This document shows positions 62,798-64,000 of a DNA stretch of 64,000 nucleotides, in pieces. The notes beneath the pieces are model-generated. The model saw only the letters and a program-made list of their open reading frames with translations. It was not told the origin of the DNA and did not search any database. Position numbers and translations under genes: made by a program. Position 1 is the stretch's first letter. Each line of letters opens with the position of its first letter. The stretch is from Methylobacter sp. GTDB taxonomy: Bacteria; Pseudomonadota; Gammaproteobacteria; Methylococcales; Methylomonadaceae. The DNA lies in NCBI GenBank assembly GCA_030684815.1, contig JAUXXQ010000146.1, positions 1 to 64,000 of the forward strand, in the 5' to 3' direction.

Positions 62798-64000
62798 CTA
62801 AAAACCGGTGCGCAGCCCCACATACACCGCCGCGCCGTTAAAATTAAAGTCACGAAGTTCGGGGGTGCGTTCATCGGTCATATTCTCGCCACGCAAATAG
62901 ACTGCTGTTTTTGGCGTCAGCTGGTAATTTAATAAGGCATTGACACGCGGCGCACTCTGGGCCCTGACGGTATTGGCGACATCAAACCAGTAACCGCTGC
63001 GGACAGTAAACTCCACCCGTAAAGTTAAGGCTTGCTGCAATTGGATTTCATTCCAGAATACGCTTTGGTGCTCCGGCCTGGCGGGGATACGTAACTGTGT
63101 CAGCGGATTTTTGGTGTCCATGTAGCTGTAATTCAAGCCGCTCTGCCAGATGCTCGACCAGCGGTGTTGCGCTTGCATTTCCGCGCCCCACACATCGGCT
63201 TCAGGTATGTTGCCGCCCCGGCTGATGCCGGTTGTTGAATCCAGCTGCATCGTGATCATCTGCCGGTAATGCTGATAATAGCCGCTGATTTTGACTTCGC
63301 TTTCGGGCAATGGCTGCCAGCGCCAGCCGATTTCGCCACCGGCATTGTGTTCGCCTTGCAGCGCCTGATTGCCGAATACCGGGTGCATCAGTTCACTGAC
63401 GCCGGGCTGGCGGTAACCGGTGCCGCCGTTGACCCAGACGCTCATATTTTGCGGCAATGAGCGGTTCACGCCCAGTGTAAACACCTGATGATTGCCATAC
63501 GTGTCGCCTTGGTCGAAACGCCCTTCGGCGCTCCATTGCCAGGCACCGAGGCTTAATTCGCCGCGTACATTCGGGCTGATTACGGTTTGTTTGGCCGGTA
63601 AATTAAGTCCTTGTTGGTGCTGGGTGTTGATGCCCCAAACCAGCAACGCCTGATCTTGGTTGTCCTCGCCCAACGGCAAACGATGGGTGTTTTTCCAGTC
63701 CAACATCAACAACTGGCTGGTCAGCGTAAACGGCCTGATCACAGTGGTTTGCACCTGTTGCCGGTCTTGGGTAAAACCGAATTGCAATGAGCTGTTCCAA
63801 TATTCGGCTAAATCGTATTGGCCGCGCAACTGTGCCACCCAGGTTTCATCGGTAAATTGACCTTGCGTGTCATCCACCCAGCCTACTGTGTGCCTGGGCA
63901 ACTTCAAGCCGGGGCCGTCGATGTCCTCACGGGTACTGACAAAATAAAATGACGCCTCCAAGCCGCCCCGGTCGAATTCCTTAAACCAGTTGGCCGAGGC
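62798..64000 (-). CDS. TonB-dependent receptor, C-terminal part (runs off the window)
   Basis: The minus-strand frame is open from 62798 to the window edge, so the N-terminus (signal, plug and TonB box) is missing; there is no stop between 63961 and 64000. The visible ~400 residues are beta-barrel strands (alternating hydrophobic/polar, aromatic girdles), ending GLRTGF with a terminal Phe. A segment near the end (LRGENMTDERTPELRDF) is common in BtuB-like and siderophore receptors. Substrate not assignable. Confidence 0.85.
   Translation of the reverse strand, partial: ASANWFKEFDRGGLEASFYFVSTREDIDGPGLKLPRHTVGWVDDTQGQFTDETWVAQLRGQYDLAEYWNSSLQFGFTQDRQQVQTTVIRPFTLTSQLLMLDWKNTHRLPLGEDNQDQALLVWGINTQHQQGLNLPAKQTVISPNVRGELSLGAWQWSAEGRFDQGDTYGNHQVFTLGVNRSLPQNMSVWVNGGTGYRQPGVSELMHPVFGNQALQGEHNAGGEIGWRWQPLPESEVKISGYYQHYRQMITMQLDSTTGISRGGNIPEADVWGAEMQAQHRWSSIWQSGLNYSYMDTKNPLTQLRIPARPEHQSVFWNEIQLQQALTLRVEFTVRSGYWFDVANTVRAQSAPRVNALLNYQLTPKTAVYLRGENMTDERTPELRDFNFNGAAVYVGLRTGF

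Noticed and set aside
1-64000. CRISPR arrays
   Set aside because: No regularly spaced direct repeats with unique spacers were found; the repeats present are dispersed MITE-like elements and one two-copy tandem.
1-64000. tRNA or rRNA genes
   Set aside because: No tRNA TTC-arm or rRNA signature was noticed on either strand, though I cannot run a covariance search.

Overview
The window looks like a chromosomal segment of a gammaproteobacterium. The gene content (phosphoketolase plus acetate kinase, formate-tetrahydrofolate ligase, H+-pyrophosphatase, RegBA-type redox regulation, a TonB2/TtpC system, and a 1230-residue NfnAB-like flavoprotein) would suit a type I methanotroph of the Methylococcales. 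That assignment is inference: no methane- or methanol-oxidation gene lies in the window. No rRNA, tRNA or CRISPR array was recognised.

Layout. 1-3.2 kb: a frameshifted TnpB remnant, the H+-pyrophosphatase gene hppA, and a decayed UPF0175/PIN toxin-antitoxin remnant. 3.1-6.8 kb: an AAA-ATPase/nuclease-like gene, a DUF2797 gene and moaED on the minus strand, divergent from moaC. 6.9-14.9 kb: lpxD, two small membrane proteins, a RegBA two-component system, msrA, hslO with a lipoprotein gene, a 2-Cys peroxiredoxin and an AP2-like gene. 14.9-23.4 kb: a tightly overlapping DUF3450-ttpC-exbB-exbD-tonB operon, then a beta-propeller lipoprotein, a PIN/RHH module and a TonB-dependent receptor. 23.6-32.8 kb: a GNAT-nitrilase fusion, a DUF502/TSUP membrane-protein operon, repeat-rich DNA, fhs with a DHH phosphoesterase, and an Rpn-type nuclease.

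33.0-46.4 kb is a surface-polysaccharide locus. Its core is collinear with the CDP-tyvelose part of the Salmonella serogroup D O-antigen cluster (ddhA-ddhB-ddhC-prt-tyv-wzx-dideoxyhexosyltransferase). It is invaded by toxin-antitoxin-like gene pairs. The most striking feature is a MazF/PemK-like toxin domain fused in frame to the RfbH (DdhC) dehydrase, with its presumed antitoxin gene directly upstream. A MntA/HepT pair follows. DUF4160/DUF2442 and TacAT-like pairs separate the first glycosyltransferases from two more. The reductase gene ddhD (rfbI), needed together with RfbH, is not in the window.

46.4-64 kb: acetate kinase and phosphoketolase (an xfp-ackA operon), a methyltransferase with a regulatory domain, the NfnAB-like protein, a Lys/Ala/Pro-rich membrane-anchored protein, an SDR, a GAF-GAF-PAS adenylate cyclase preceded by a coiled-coil gene with 36-residue repeats, a GGDEF-EAL protein and the C-terminal part of a second TonB-dependent receptor.

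The intergenic DNA holds two families of short non-autonomous mobile elements (MITE-like, here R1 and R2). R1 has ends resembling GTAACTnCTCAG, and three of its four copies are flanked by exact 8-bp target duplications. R2 is a 91-bp palindromic element, also with 8-bp duplications, and two R2 copies sit inside R1 copies. In two R2 copies the hairpin loop carries an extra module of about 51 bp, tandemly doubled in one of them.
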